A stretch of DNA of 58,062 nucleotides, taken from the NCBI GenBank assembly GCA_035653295.1, contig DASRCB010000417.1:1-58062 (forward strand). The letters are read 5' to 3'. Source of the stretch: DASRCB01 sp035653295. GTDB taxonomy: Bacteria; Acidobacteriota; Terriglobia; Bryobacterales; Bryobacteraceae. The notes under the pieces are model-generated. The model was not told the DNA's origin, did no database searches, and was given only the letters and a program-made list of their open reading frames with translations. How positions within the stretch are numbered: position 1 is the first letter of the stretch; each line of letters opens with the position of its first letter. Below are positions 1 through 7,430 of this stretch, piece by piece. Made by a program: the position numbers and the translations under genes.

Positions 1-495
1 CGGACGAAGAAGAAACGCACCCAGATGGTCAACTCCCTGGCGTACTGCGCCCAGGCCGTGATGCAGGAAGCCGAGCTGATGGCCGGCACGACCGAAGCCG
101 CCGCCTCGCGCCGCGAAACCGCGTCCCCGTTCAGCCGCGACGAAATCCGCGATTTCTTCCAGCGTAATCGCGACGTCCTGCTGGCGAAGGAAGGCTTCCC
201 CGACATCGCCGGCTCACTCGACCGCATGCTCGAGGATTTCGATGCCACATACGCCGATCTCGAGCAAACCGAGCAGCGCCTCACCGCCCTGGAGGACAAG
301 ATGATCGCCATCGCTCGCGCCGGCCAGACCGAAAACGATCTGTTCCGCATCCGCCGCGATCTCGATAACCAGCTCAAACCCTGGCGCGGCAGGATGAACG
401 CCCAGCAGCTCGCCATGCTGGAGAAGCAGTATCTCGACCGCCGCGTACTCGAGGACGCCGGACTGCCGCGGCTGAGTCTGTTCTATCTGGGTTAG
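1..495 (+). CDS. 3' end of an unknown protein (5' truncated by the window)
   Basis: The reading frame is open from the first base, and the first ATG (base 25) has no ribosome binding site, so this is probably the C-terminal part of a longer gene. The visible 160 or so residues are highly charged and mostly helical. They contain a stretch of heptad-like Leu/Glu spacing around LEQTEQRLTALEDK that suggests a short coiled coil. There is no signal peptide, membrane segment or recognisable catalytic motif. I do not recognise the family. Confidence 0.55.
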   Translation, partial: RTKKKRTQMVNSLAYCAQAVMQEAELMAGTTEAAASRRETASPFSRDEIRDFFQRNRDVLLAKEGFPDIAGSLDRMLEDFDATYADLEQTEQRLTALEDKMIAIARAGQTENDLFRIRRDLDNQLKPWRGRMNAQQLAMLEKQYLDRRVLEDAGLPRLSLFYLG

Positions 496-561
496 CAGCC
501 CGCGCCAGAACTCGCACGCGCGCGGGTTCGCTGTCGGCCGCAGTTGCCGAGGCGAAGAAAT

Positions 562-1014
562 CTATTCCTGCGCCTTGACCACGAAGTAACTGAAGGTATC
601 CCCGTCCTTCATCAGAATCTGGTGCGGCGTCTTCGCCGGAATGTGCATGGCATCGCCCGGCGCGAGGGCCTGCCGCTCTCCGCCGCGAATCGACGACCCG
701 CGCATCTCCCCGGGTGCAGTCGTCTTACCGTCCACCATCTCGCCTCCGACCACCACGGTCGCCGTGCCCGATCGCGCGACGAAGACGTCCGCCATCTTCT
801 CGTGCCACTCTGCCTGTCCATTGCCGTGCCGCACCGCGAGCATGATGTTGTGCGTGCCGAAGTCGGCCAGGGTTTCGAAGCCGCCTTTCGGATTGGTTCC
901 GAGCTTCGCCTGCTCCGACGATAACTGGGCCGCGGACCAGTAACGAAATGCGCTGCCATCGGATGCCGCGCCCAGCACGAGCGCCGTGGCCACCGCCGCG
1001 ATCGCGATTTTCAT
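562..1014 (-). CDS. Secreted small cupin-domain protein
   Basis: The 150-residue product has an N-terminal signal peptide (MKIAIAAVATALVLGAAS, cleavage probably after ASDGSA) followed by a single cupin barrel. Typical cupin features are the HGNGQAEWHEK stretch (first metal-binding motif region) and PGDAMHIPAKTPHQIL (second motif with its Pro-Gly turn and His). I chose the ATG at 1014 because GAGGAC lies just upstream and the signal peptide starts there; an in-frame start at 1095 would bury it. The ATG overlaps the stop of the upstream DUF2961 gene (ATGA), which implies translational coupling. The ligand and reaction cannot be inferred; a sugar-related role is only suggested by the neighbour. 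Confidence 0.85.
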   Translation of the reverse strand: MKIAIAAVATALVLGAASDGSAFRYWSAAQLSSEQAKLGTNPKGGFETLADFGTHNIMLAVRHGNGQAEWHEKMADVFVARSGTATVVVGGEMVDGKTTAPGEMRGSSIRGGERQALAPGDAMHIPAKTPHQILMKDGDTFSYFVVKAQE

Positions 1015-2132
1015 GATCTTGTCCTCACGGTTGGAATCCGCTCTGCAACGGGCGGCAGGGCAGGAAATTCGGTGTACGGTTCGCTTTGATACCAATACCC
1101 GACGGAGAAGAAATTGTCACCGCGATCGTTACCGTGCCCATGCTCGATGGTGTGCTTCAGGTAACGCGTAAAGGTCACTGGATTGTCCCCGTGCCAGCGA
1201 TACACCTGATATCGGCCTCCGGTGCGCTCCGCGGCGGCGATCAGCGGCGCGCCGTAAAAACGATGGGAGAACGCCACGGAGCTGTCGCGCCCGCCGAAGT
1301 CCCAGCTGCACAGGAGGTAGTCCTCCGACCCGGTTCCGTTGATGACCGGCTTCTTCTCGTCATCGACAAAGATCATCTCATCGCCTTCGCCCCACCATCC
1401 TTCGGCATTCTGCAGCACGCCCCAGGTGACGCCCATCAAATGCCCGCGTCCGCGCGCCTCACAAAAAACGTAGTTGTTGCGGCCGTCCAGGTTGTGCTCC
1501 TCCGGCGCGGGCACGCACGGCGCCGCCTGCCGGTACTGCGCATGAAAGTACAGCGCATCCTCAGGTACGGCGGTCTCCTGATAATCGATGTTCGAATAGA
1601 ACGCATCCACACGCTCGCGACCCTGATTCTCTACGGTCATGCGCGCCGATCGCCGATACGGCATCGCGAAGTAGCAGTTCAGCGATTTGCCTGGCGAGCA
1701 CGCCAGCCACGCCGACTCGTACAGCACGTATTGCCCCAGGTTCAGGCCGAAGAAATCTCCGATCGGGGCCTCCACGCTCGGCTTGTCGCGGCCGTCCCAC
1801 CAGGCACGGAGCACCAGCTCCTTCAGATGATTCGGGCTTCGGGCGGCGATGGTGAACCACACGTGGGTAATGATCCCGGACCCCTGCGCATTGAACACCT
1901 CCAGCGTGCCGCCGGGATCGATGCGGCGATAATCGTCGTTGCCGCCGGTTCGGTCGTACGTGGATTGCTTCAGCGACCGGTAGTTCTGCGCCCGCGCGTA
2001 GGCCGGCAGCATGCTATCCCGCGCCGGCCCGGCCTGCGGCTGCGCGTCGGCCGCGGCCGACGAAGCCGCCGCGAGCGCGGCGAATCCTGGAATCCGCCGC
2101 AGGAAACCGCGGCGCCCATCGAATGAGCCCAT
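1011..2132 (-). CDS. DUF2961 / GH172-family glycoside hydrolase, Tat-exported
   Basis: This 373-residue protein matches the DUF2961 family, now glycoside hydrolase family 172, whose characterised members act on difructose dianhydrides and on D-arabinofuranosyl or D-fructofuranosyl linkages. Family-like segments are GDFFGLNLG (residues 126-134), GWWGEGDEMIFVD and GTGSEDY. Glu249 and Glu270 lie 21 residues apart, the spacing I recall for the catalytic pair of the characterised enzyme. The N-terminus GRRGFLRR followed by an Ala-rich hydrophobic stretch looks like a Tat signal. AAGGAGG lies just before the ATG at 2132. It is the first gene of a two-gene unit with the downstream cupin. The exact substrate is unknown. 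Confidence 0.88.
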   Translation of the reverse strand: MGSFDGRRGFLRRIPGFAALAAASSAAADAQPQAGPARDSMLPAYARAQNYRSLKQSTYDRTGGNDDYRRIDPGGTLEVFNAQGSGIITHVWFTIAARSPNHLKELVLRAWWDGRDKPSVEAPIGDFFGLNLGQYVLYESAWLACSPGKSLNCYFAMPYRRSARMTVENQGRERVDAFYSNIDYQETAVPEDALYFHAQYRQAAPCVPAPEEHNLDGRNNYVFCEARGRGHLMGVTWGVLQNAEGWWGEGDEMIFVDDEKKPVINGTGSEDYLLCSWDFGGRDSSVAFSHRFYGAPLIAAAERTGGRYQVYRWHGDNPVTFTRYLKHTIEHGHGNDRGDNFFSVGYWYQSEPYTEFPALPPVAERIPTVRTRS

Positions 2133-2186
2133 CCATCCTCCTTCACTTCCGGAACGGGCAAATTATATCGAAGCCTGCCGAGGTGT

Positions 2187-3989
2187 ATGGTGAAACAGAT
2201 GCGCAAGCCCACAGCAGTCTGCATCATGCTTGCCGCTGGCGCCGCAGTTCTCGGCGCGGCAACCGCCGGGATCGATGATGCCCGCCGGTTCATGGACAAG
2301 GTGGAATCCGTGCTGGCCGAGCATGCCATCGCCAGCAATCGCGCCGACTGGGTGAAATCGACGTACATCACCGATGACACGGAAATTCTCGCCGCTGCGG
2401 CCGATGAAAAACTGATCGGCGCAACGGTGGATTTCGTAAAACATTCCACGCCGTACGAAGGGTTGTCTCTGCCCGAGGATCTCGCGCGTAAATTCAAATT
2501 GCTGAAGCTGTCGCTCACCATTGCCACTCCCGCCGATCCCGCTGAGGCGAACGAGCTCACGCGCATTGTCAGCGGCATGGAAGGCGCCTACGGCAAGGGA
2601 AAGTACTGCCCACCCGGCAAGTCCGGATGCCTCGATATCGAAGACCTCACCCGCATCATGGCCAACAGCCGCGATCCGGAACAGCTGAAGGAGGCGTGGG
2701 TCGGCTGGCACGCCATCGCCCCGCCCATTCGCAAGCCGTTCCAGCGCTACGTGGAACTGGCCAACAAGGGCGCCCGCGACCTTGGTTTCGCCGACACCGG
2801 CTCCATGTGGCAGTCGAAGTACGACATGGCCCCTCGCGATTTCGACGCGGAGATTGAGCGCCTGTGGCAGCAGGTGCGGCCGTTGTACCTGTCGCTTCAT
2901 GCTTACGTGCGGAGCCGGCTGCACGAAAAATATGGCGATCTCGTGCCCTCTAATGGTCCAATCCCGGCCGACCTGCTCGGTAATATGTGGGCCCAGGAGT
3001 GGGAGAACATCTATCCGCTCGTCGCGCCCGCCGACGCCGATCCCGGTTACGACCTCACGAAGATCCTGAAATCACGCCATATCGACGCCCTGCAGATGGT
3101 CCACTACGGCGAACGCTTCTTCACCTCGCTCGGCTTCGCGCCTCTGCCGCAGACCTTCTGGGAGCGCTCGCTGCTCGTCAAGCCGCGTGATCGTGAGGTC
3201 GTCTGCCATGCCTCCGCTTGGGACATTGACCTGAAAGGTGATGTCCGGCTGAAGCTGTGCATCGACATCACCGCTGAAGACTTCACCACCATTCACCACG
3301 AGCTCGGCCACAACTTCTACCAGCGCGCCTACGACAAGCAGCCGTTCCTGTTCCGCGACAGCGCCAACGACGGGTTCCACGAAGCCATCGGCGACACGAT
3401 CGCGCTGTCGGTCACGCCCGAGTACCTGGTGAAGATCGGCCTCCTCGACGCCGCGCCGCCGCCTTCGAAGGACATCGGCCTTCTGTTGAACAAGGCTCTC
3501 GAGAAAGTGGCCTTCCTGCCGTTCGGACTCCTCATCGATCGCTACCGTTGGGACGTGTTCTCCGGACGCATTCCGCCGGAACGCTACAACCAGGCCTGGT
3601 GGGATCTGCGGCTGAAATACCAGGGCATCGCGCCTCCCGTGCCGCGCAGCGAAGCCGATTTTGACCCCGGCGCCAAATATCACATCGCGGCCAACATGCC
3701 CTACATGCGTTATTTCATCGCCGACATTCTCCAGTTCCAGTTCCATCGCGCCCTGGCGCAGACCGCCGGATGCACCGGCCCCCTGAACCGCTGCTCTATT
3801 TACGGCAATCAGGAAGCGGGCCGTCGCCTGAACGCGATGCTCGAAATGGGTGCGAGCCGCCCGTGGCCCGACGCGCTGTACACGCTGACAGGCCAGCGGC
3901 GCATGGATGCCACCGCCATTCTCGATTACTTCGCTCCGCTGCAGAAGTGGCTCGATCAGCAGAATGCCGGAAAGCCCGTGGGTTGGTGA
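2187..3989 (+). CDS. M2-family zinc peptidase (ACE-like peptidyl-dipeptidase)
   Basis: The 600-residue length and motifs fit peptidase family M2 (angiotensin-converting-enzyme-like dipeptidyl carboxypeptidases). The zinc site is HELGH at residues 371-375, with the third ligand Glu399 in FHEAIGD, exactly 24 residues after the second His as in ACE. A hydrophobic N-terminus (residues 5-25, with CIMLAAGAAVLGAA) suggests export, probably to the periplasm. GAGG sits close before the ATG at 2187; the ATG at 2199 is an alternative and would give a cleaner signal peptide. Only 54 bases separate it from the divergent DUF2961 gene. It likely trims dipeptides from peptide C-termini; natural substrates in bacteria are unknown. 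Confidence 0.92.
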   Translation: MVKQMRKPTAVCIMLAAGAAVLGAATAGIDDARRFMDKVESVLAEHAIASNRADWVKSTYITDDTEILAAAADEKLIGATVDFVKHSTPYEGLSLPEDLARKFKLLKLSLTIATPADPAEANELTRIVSGMEGAYGKGKYCPPGKSGCLDIEDLTRIMANSRDPEQLKEAWVGWHAIAPPIRKPFQRYVELANKGARDLGFADTGSMWQSKYDMAPRDFDAEIERLWQQVRPLYLSLHAYVRSRLHEKYGDLVPSNGPIPADLLGNMWAQEWENIYPLVAPADADPGYDLTKILKSRHIDALQMVHYGERFFTSLGFAPLPQTFWERSLLVKPRDREVVCHASAWDIDLKGDVRLKLCIDITAEDFTTIHHELGHNFYQRAYDKQPFLFRDSANDGFHEAIGDTIALSVTPEYLVKIGLLDAAPPPSKDIGLLLNKALEKVAFLPFGLLIDRYRWDVFSGRIPPERYNQAWWDLRLKYQGIAPPVPRSEADFDPGAKYHIAANMPYMRYFIADILQFQFHRALAQTAGCTGPLNRCSIYGNQEAGRRLNAMLEMGASRPWPDALYTLTGQRRMDATAILDYFAPLQKWLDQQNAGKPVGW

Positions 3990-3991
3990 CC

Positions 3992-4366
3992 ATGTTTTCT
4001 GAGCGCCTCCTCGAACATTTCCAGAACCCGCGCAACGTGGGTGAGCTGCCCGAACCCGCAGTCGTCATTGAGGTCGAGAACCCGGCCTGCGGCGATGTGC
4101 TGCGCCTTAGCGCGCTCATCGAGAATGGCCGCGTGGTGCAAGCGCGTTATAAGGTGCGCGGCTGCACGGCCTCGATTGGCTGCGGGTCAGCCCTGACCGA
4201 AATGCTTCGGGGAATCGCGGTAGAAGAACTGCCGGCGGTGGACGCGTCGCGCGTCGCGTTTGCCGTTGGCGGGCTCGCAGCCGAATCGCAACATGCGGCG
4301 GTGCTGTGCGCCGACGCCGCGGACGCGCTGCACGCCCGCGTGCAAACAATTGCAAGCCGCAGATGA
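3992..4366 (+). CDS. IscU/SufU/NifU-type iron-sulfur scaffold-like protein
   Basis: The 124-residue product matches the IscU/NifU N-terminal scaffold fold. It keeps the three family cysteines: Cys33 in NPACGD with Asp35, Cys58 in RGCTAS and Cys106 in AAVLCADAA. This argues for a capacity to hold a transient iron-sulfur cluster. The ATG lies two bases after the stop of the M2 peptidase gene, so it is probably translated by coupling or readthrough, although the two functions have no obvious link. No cysteine desulfurase or other assembly gene is present in the window. The stop codon lies inside a palindromic repeat, so the last residues (ASRR) may have been altered by that element. Confidence 0.85.
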   Translation: MFSERLLEHFQNPRNVGELPEPAVVIEVENPACGDVLRLSALIENGRVVQARYKVRGCTASIGCGSALTEMLRGIAVEELPAVDASRVAFAVGGLAAESQHAAVLCADAADALHARVQTIASRR

Positions 4367-4410
4367 ACCAGATGAACGCTGATCAGCGTTCATTGGCGTT
4401 CATCTGCGGC
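4356..4410. repeat. Nested palindromic repeat at the junction of two convergent genes
   Basis: The outer arms are 13-base perfect inverted copies (GCCGCAGATGAAC at 4356-4368 and its complement at 4398-4410). Between them lies a perfect 20-base palindrome at 4373-4392 (TGAACGCTGATCAGCGTTCA). The left arm contains the TGA stop of the IscU-like gene (4364-4366), and the right arm ends 16 bases from the stop of the convergent DUF3300 gene. The sequence resembles the GCAGATGAACGCTGATCAG-type intergenic repeat I know from several environmental phyla. It could serve as a bidirectional terminator or mRNA 3' end. Confidence 0.8.
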
Positions 4411-4425
4411 CCATCATGCCTCCGG

Positions 4426-5868
4426 TTAGCGTCTCCCGCCGCGGAATCCGCCACCACTCGAACGGAAGCCGCCTCCGCCGCCATCGCGCTGGCCGCCGCC
4501 GAACGACGGTGCCGGACGAGAAGGCGGCGCCGAGCGCATCCCGCCGAACGAGGGAGCGGACCGATATGCATTGCCGTTGTACGCCGGAGCAGAGCGGTAC
4601 GCCGGAGCGGGCGCCGGTCGATACGCGTTCCCGTTGAATGCCGGCGCGCGATACGGGGGCGCTTGCCGATACACATTGGGACTGAACGCCGGAGCAGAGC
4701 GGTACGCCGGAGCGGGCGCCGGTCGATACGCGTTCCCATTGAACGCCGGGGCGCGATACGCGGGCGCTTGCCGATATACATTAGCGCCAGGGACCGGCGC
4801 CGGACGATAGGTCGGTCCACTGCGCATGCCGCCATAGGCCGGAGGCGCTGGCCGGTACATGTTGCCTCCATTTGAGGGCGCGTTTCGCAGTCCGCCATAC
4901 GACGGAGCCGTCCGATACGCGCCGCCATTGATGGGGTGCGAACTGAATGCTCCACCGAAGCTCGCTCGCCCGCCATAGCTGCCGCCCGACCCGTAGCCCG
5001 CTGTGGGATGCGAATACGATGCCCCCATTCGATGGTCGCCGTTATGCGTCCACTGAACGCGACCGCCGCCATACTCTCCCCGATCGCCCCAGCGACCTTC
5101 ACTGCGGAAGCCGTACCGATGGAAGAAGGACGGGTTCTCGTAAACCGCGTGGCGATGCCAGTTCGGCCCCCAGCCCCACCCGCCCCATCCGAGGTCGCCA
5201 AAAAACCCGCCAATGTAGATGCCGGAGTGGAATCCAAACGCGAAACCCGGATAATACAGCGCCGGATACGCTCCCCAGGCCGGCGGTCCCCAGATGTATT
5301 CGGGGTTGTAGTCCGGGACGTAAATCATCTCCGGGTTGGTCGGCTGAATTTCGATCGTGGTCTGGCCGTCGTCCATATCCGTACTGACGGTCTGCTGCGG
5401 GCTGGAACGGAGCTGTCCGGCAGCCATCGCCTGCGCGCGCATTCTCTGAACGGCATTCATGACGTCCGCCTGCTGCGCCAGGAAAGCGTTGCCGAGATCG
5501 GCGGTCCATTGCATGTCCGAGCTCAGGCGTCCGAGCACATCGGGAAACGCCACCAGAGCCTGAATGCTCGGATCCCAGTTCTGCTGCTGCGCCGCTTCGA
5601 TCAGCTCTTGTCCCTGTAGATAACGATTCGCCTGCAGCCACTGGCCGGCATCGGCCACTTCCTGAGGATACGTGCAGGCCACCAGCACTTGGCTAAGCAA
5701 AGCGTCGGGGTACAACGCGACCGGCGCCACCAGCGCATCGAGTTGCTGCGGACTGAGCATCGGCCCAGCCTCCTGGCCGAATGCTGTACCTCCGATGCCC
5801 CCAACCGCCAGGAGTAAAGTGCACCCGATACCGAGCGCCCGCTTGACCGTCCCGCCTCTAGCGTTCAT
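4426..5868 (-). CDS. DUF3300 domain secreted protein with Tyr/Pro/Ala-rich repeat tail
   Basis: After a signal peptide (MNARGGTVKRALGIGC, then a Leu/Val/Gly-rich core ending near GTAFGQ), residues of about 35-250 form a DUF3300 domain. Diagnostic phrases are LDALVAPVALYPDALLSQVL, ALVAFPDVLGRLSSDMQWT and PDYNPEYIWGPP. The rest of the 480 residues is a low-complexity tail rich in Tyr, Arg, Pro, Ala, Gly and Ser, with near-identical 35-residue units, ending in a Gly/Arg-rich segment (GGGGGFRSSGGGFRGGRR). GGAGG precedes the ATG at 5868 by a proper distance; an in-frame start at 6015 is rejected because it would bury the signal peptide. The family function is unknown; the tail suggests an extracellular or wall-associated protein. 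Confidence 0.9.
   Translation of the reverse strand: MNARGGTVKRALGIGCTLLLAVGGIGGTAFGQEAGPMLSPQQLDALVAPVALYPDALLSQVLVACTYPQEVADAGQWLQANRYLQGQELIEAAQQQNWDPSIQALVAFPDVLGRLSSDMQWTADLGNAFLAQQADVMNAVQRMRAQAMAAGQLRSSPQQTVSTDMDDGQTTIEIQPTNPEMIYVPDYNPEYIWGPPAWGAYPALYYPGFAFGFHSGIYIGGFFGDLGWGGWGWGPNWHRHAVYENPSFFHRYGFRSEGRWGDRGEYGGGRVQWTHNGDHRMGASYSHPTAGYGSGGSYGGRASFGGAFSSHPINGGAYRTAPSYGGLRNAPSNGGNMYRPAPPAYGGMRSGPTYRPAPVPGANVYRQAPAYRAPAFNGNAYRPAPAPAYRSAPAFSPNVYRQAPPYRAPAFNGNAYRPAPAPAYRSAPAYNGNAYRSAPSFGGMRSAPPSRPAPSFGGGQRDGGGGGFRSSGGGFRGGRR
4581..4738 (-). repeat. 105-bp tandem coding repeat inside the DUF3300 gene
   Basis: A stretch of about 53 bases beginning at 4581 recurs almost unchanged at 4686, a period of 105 bases or 35 codons. 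The encoded unit contains VYRQAP, YRAPAFNGNAYRPAPAP and AYRSAP. High nucleotide identity between the copies indicates recent duplication. Confidence 0.8.
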
Positions 5869-5931
5869 GTTTCCTCCGCCCGTATGCCCATTGGCTATAG
5901 GCATTTTGAGGAATGCATGCCGCGCGCCAGC

Positions 5932-5958
5932 AAGCGTCTTCTTTCCGCTCAGACGCTT
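5932..5958 (-). terminator. Hairpin between padR and the DUF3300 gene
   Basis: AAGCGTCT (5932-5939) pairs perfectly with AGACGCTT (5951-5958) across an 11-base loop. It lies downstream of the PadR stop and upstream of the DUF3300 start on the minus strand. There is no T-run, so it may be a transcript end processed otherwise or a leader structure. Apart from this hairpin and the DUF3300 ribosome binding site, I see nothing else in the 5869-6030 gap. Confidence 0.4.
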
Positions 5959-6030
5959 ACGGCGATGGCCAGGCGTCAGGCCGTTGCTCAATACCACCGC
6001 ACTGGTGTATTGCAACCAACTGTCGCCGGC

Positions 6031-6582
6031 TTACAGCCGCTTTTCCAGTTCTTCCACCTCCCGCGCGGCGCGATCCACGATCTCGCGAATCTGTTCCACG
6101 AACTCCCTGCGCCCCCCGCTCCGCTTCACCGCGCGCATGATGGTCTTCGCCAGGTTGCCGAGCGGTCCGGCTGCCATCGCGAACGCTTCCGGCCCCATCC
6201 ACCGGCCCCAGTCCTCCCATCGCTCAGCGCGCTTCCAGATCTCCTCTACCTTCGCCTTCTGCGCTTCCAGCTCAGTTCGGCCAGCGGCCGTGATCTGATA
6301 CACGCGGCGGCCGTCCTGCTGCTCGGACACGATCAGGCCTTCGTCCTCGAGCTGCTGCAGCGTTGGATACATGGTCCCGGCGCTAACCTTGTACGTTCCG
6401 CCCGACCGCGTTTCCAGCTCTTTCATCAGATCGTAGCCGTGGCGCGGGTTCTCGGCCAGAAGCGAAAGAACGGCCAGGCGCACCTCGCCGGCTTCGAAAA
6501 ACCGGCCGCGCCGCCGTCCCCAGGGACCGAACGCCCACTGCGCCCAATCAGCGCCCTGGAAGTCTCTCCCGGAATCTCTCAT
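6031..6582 (-). CDS. PadR-family transcriptional regulator
   Basis: The 183-residue protein has a PadR winged helix at about residues 31-105. Typical phrases are LAVLSLLAENPRHGYDLMKELE, SAGTMYPTLQQLEDEGLI and GRRVYQITAAGRTELE. A helical C-terminal region probably serves in dimerisation. Residues 10-30 are rich in Trp, Gly, Phe and Arg (WAQWAFGPWGRRRGRFF), a common prelude in this PadR subgroup. AGGAGG precedes the ATG at 6582. The upstream gap holds four TATC/GATA palindromes, which suggests autoregulation. The effector is unknown, and the target could be itself, the DUF3300 gene downstream or the divergent secreted gene. Confidence 0.9.
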   Translation of the reverse strand: MRDSGRDFQGADWAQWAFGPWGRRRGRFFEAGEVRLAVLSLLAENPRHGYDLMKELETRSGGTYKVSAGTMYPTLQQLEDEGLIVSEQQDGRRVYQITAAGRTELEAQKAKVEEIWKRAERWEDWGRWMGPEAFAMAAGPLGNLAKTIMRAVKRSGGRREFVEQIREIVDRAAREVEELEKRL

Positions 6583-6595
6583 CAGTAGGTCCTCC

Positions 6596-6656
6596 TATCG
6601 TGCGATACAGTCGCACGCTATATCTTACGATACTATCTTTCGATATATCTTACGAT
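6596..6656. promoter_or_regulatory. Array of four TATC-N-GATA operator-like sites
   Basis: TATCGTGCGATA (6596-6607), TATCTTACGATA (6621-6632), TATCTTTCGATA (6634-6645) and TATCTTACGAT (6646-6656) share one inverted-repeat design with TATC and GATA half-sites. The block is AT-rich compared with its surroundings and lies between the divergent padR gene (start 6582) and the secreted-protein gene at 6704. It is the natural place for PadR autoregulation. Confidence 0.6.
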
Positions 6657-6703
6657 CTGTCAAGTGAATCGTAAGTCGCTCATTGTGCTAGGTTGGAACT
6701 GAA

Positions 6704-7369
6704 ATGCGCACCACGTCCCTCCTTTGTGCCGCCTGGTTCGCCGTACTGATCGCCGCCCTCGCGCCGGCGCAGGACGCGAACGCCCCCACACCCCAACGCC
6801 CGCAGGCGCCGGCGGAGGAACTAAAGGGCATGCCGCCGCGATCGGCGCCAACCGACTACCAGGCGGTGGCTCAGGCAGGTCCACTCAGCATCGCTGCGGA
6901 TTTTGACGGGCACTCGGTTCCCACCGCCGATGGCGTCTACAGCAGCGACGACTACGTAGTGGTCGAAGCGGCCGTGTTCGGTCCGCCAGGCGAGCACGCC
7001 ACGCTGTCCATTGACAACTTCTCGCTCGAGATCAACGGCAAAAAAGCCGTCCCGCCGGAGCACTATGAGCGCGTCCGTGGATCTCTGAAAGATCCGGAAT
7101 GGGCGCCGCCGACGAAGTCATCCAAGCCGAAAACGAGCATCAACGGAGGAGGCGAGGATACATCAACCGCTCCGCCGCGCATGCCTATGGACCTCCGTGT
7201 CGCCATGGAGCAGCACGTTCGCGCCGCGGTTATGCTGCAGGGCGACCGCGCGCTACCGCAGGCAGGCCTGCTGTTTTTCCCTTATCGCGGCAAGACACAG
7301 AACATTCGTTCGCTGCAACTGCTCTACATTGGACCCACGGGAAAGGCCACGCTGAACCTCCAGCCCTGA
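6704..7369 (+). CDS. Secreted protein of unknown function
   Basis: The 221-residue protein starts with a clear signal peptide (MRTTSLLCAAWFAVLIAALAPAQ, cleavage near APAQDA). A Pro/Ala-rich linker follows, then a probably beta-rich domain with ADFDGHSVPTADGVYSSDDYVVVE, FSLEINGKK and, near the end, LLFFPYRGKTQNIRSLQLLYIG. I have an impression of similar proteins in acidobacteria but cannot name a domain. GGAACTGAA precedes the ATG. It is divergent from padR, so it may be controlled by the operator array, and it is followed 61 bases later by the histidine kinase. Confidence 0.75.
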   Translation: MRTTSLLCAAWFAVLIAALAPAQDANAPTPQRPQAPAEELKGMPPRSAPTDYQAVAQAGPLSIAADFDGHSVPTADGVYSSDDYVVVEAAVFGPPGEHATLSIDNFSLEINGKKAVPPEHYERVRGSLKDPEWAPPTKSSKPKTSINGGGEDTSTAPPRMPMDLRVAMEQHVRAAVMLQGDRALPQAGLLFFPYRGKTQNIRSLQLLYIGPTGKATLNLQP

Positions 7370-7430
7370 TGAAGCGGTACGAAAACCGCGTGATACCGTA
7401 ATCGTTACGGCGGACCTGCCCGCTCGCGCG

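Noticed and set aside
1086..2126. An open frame of 346 codons antisense to the DUF2961 gene
   Set aside because: No domain or ribosome binding site; the DUF2961 protein on the other strand has a Tat signal and active-site residues.
4306..4875. A plus-strand protein reading through the nested palindrome
   Set aside because: It contains the typical spurious peptide of this repeat (MNQMNADQRS) and otherwise runs antisense to the DUF3300 tail.
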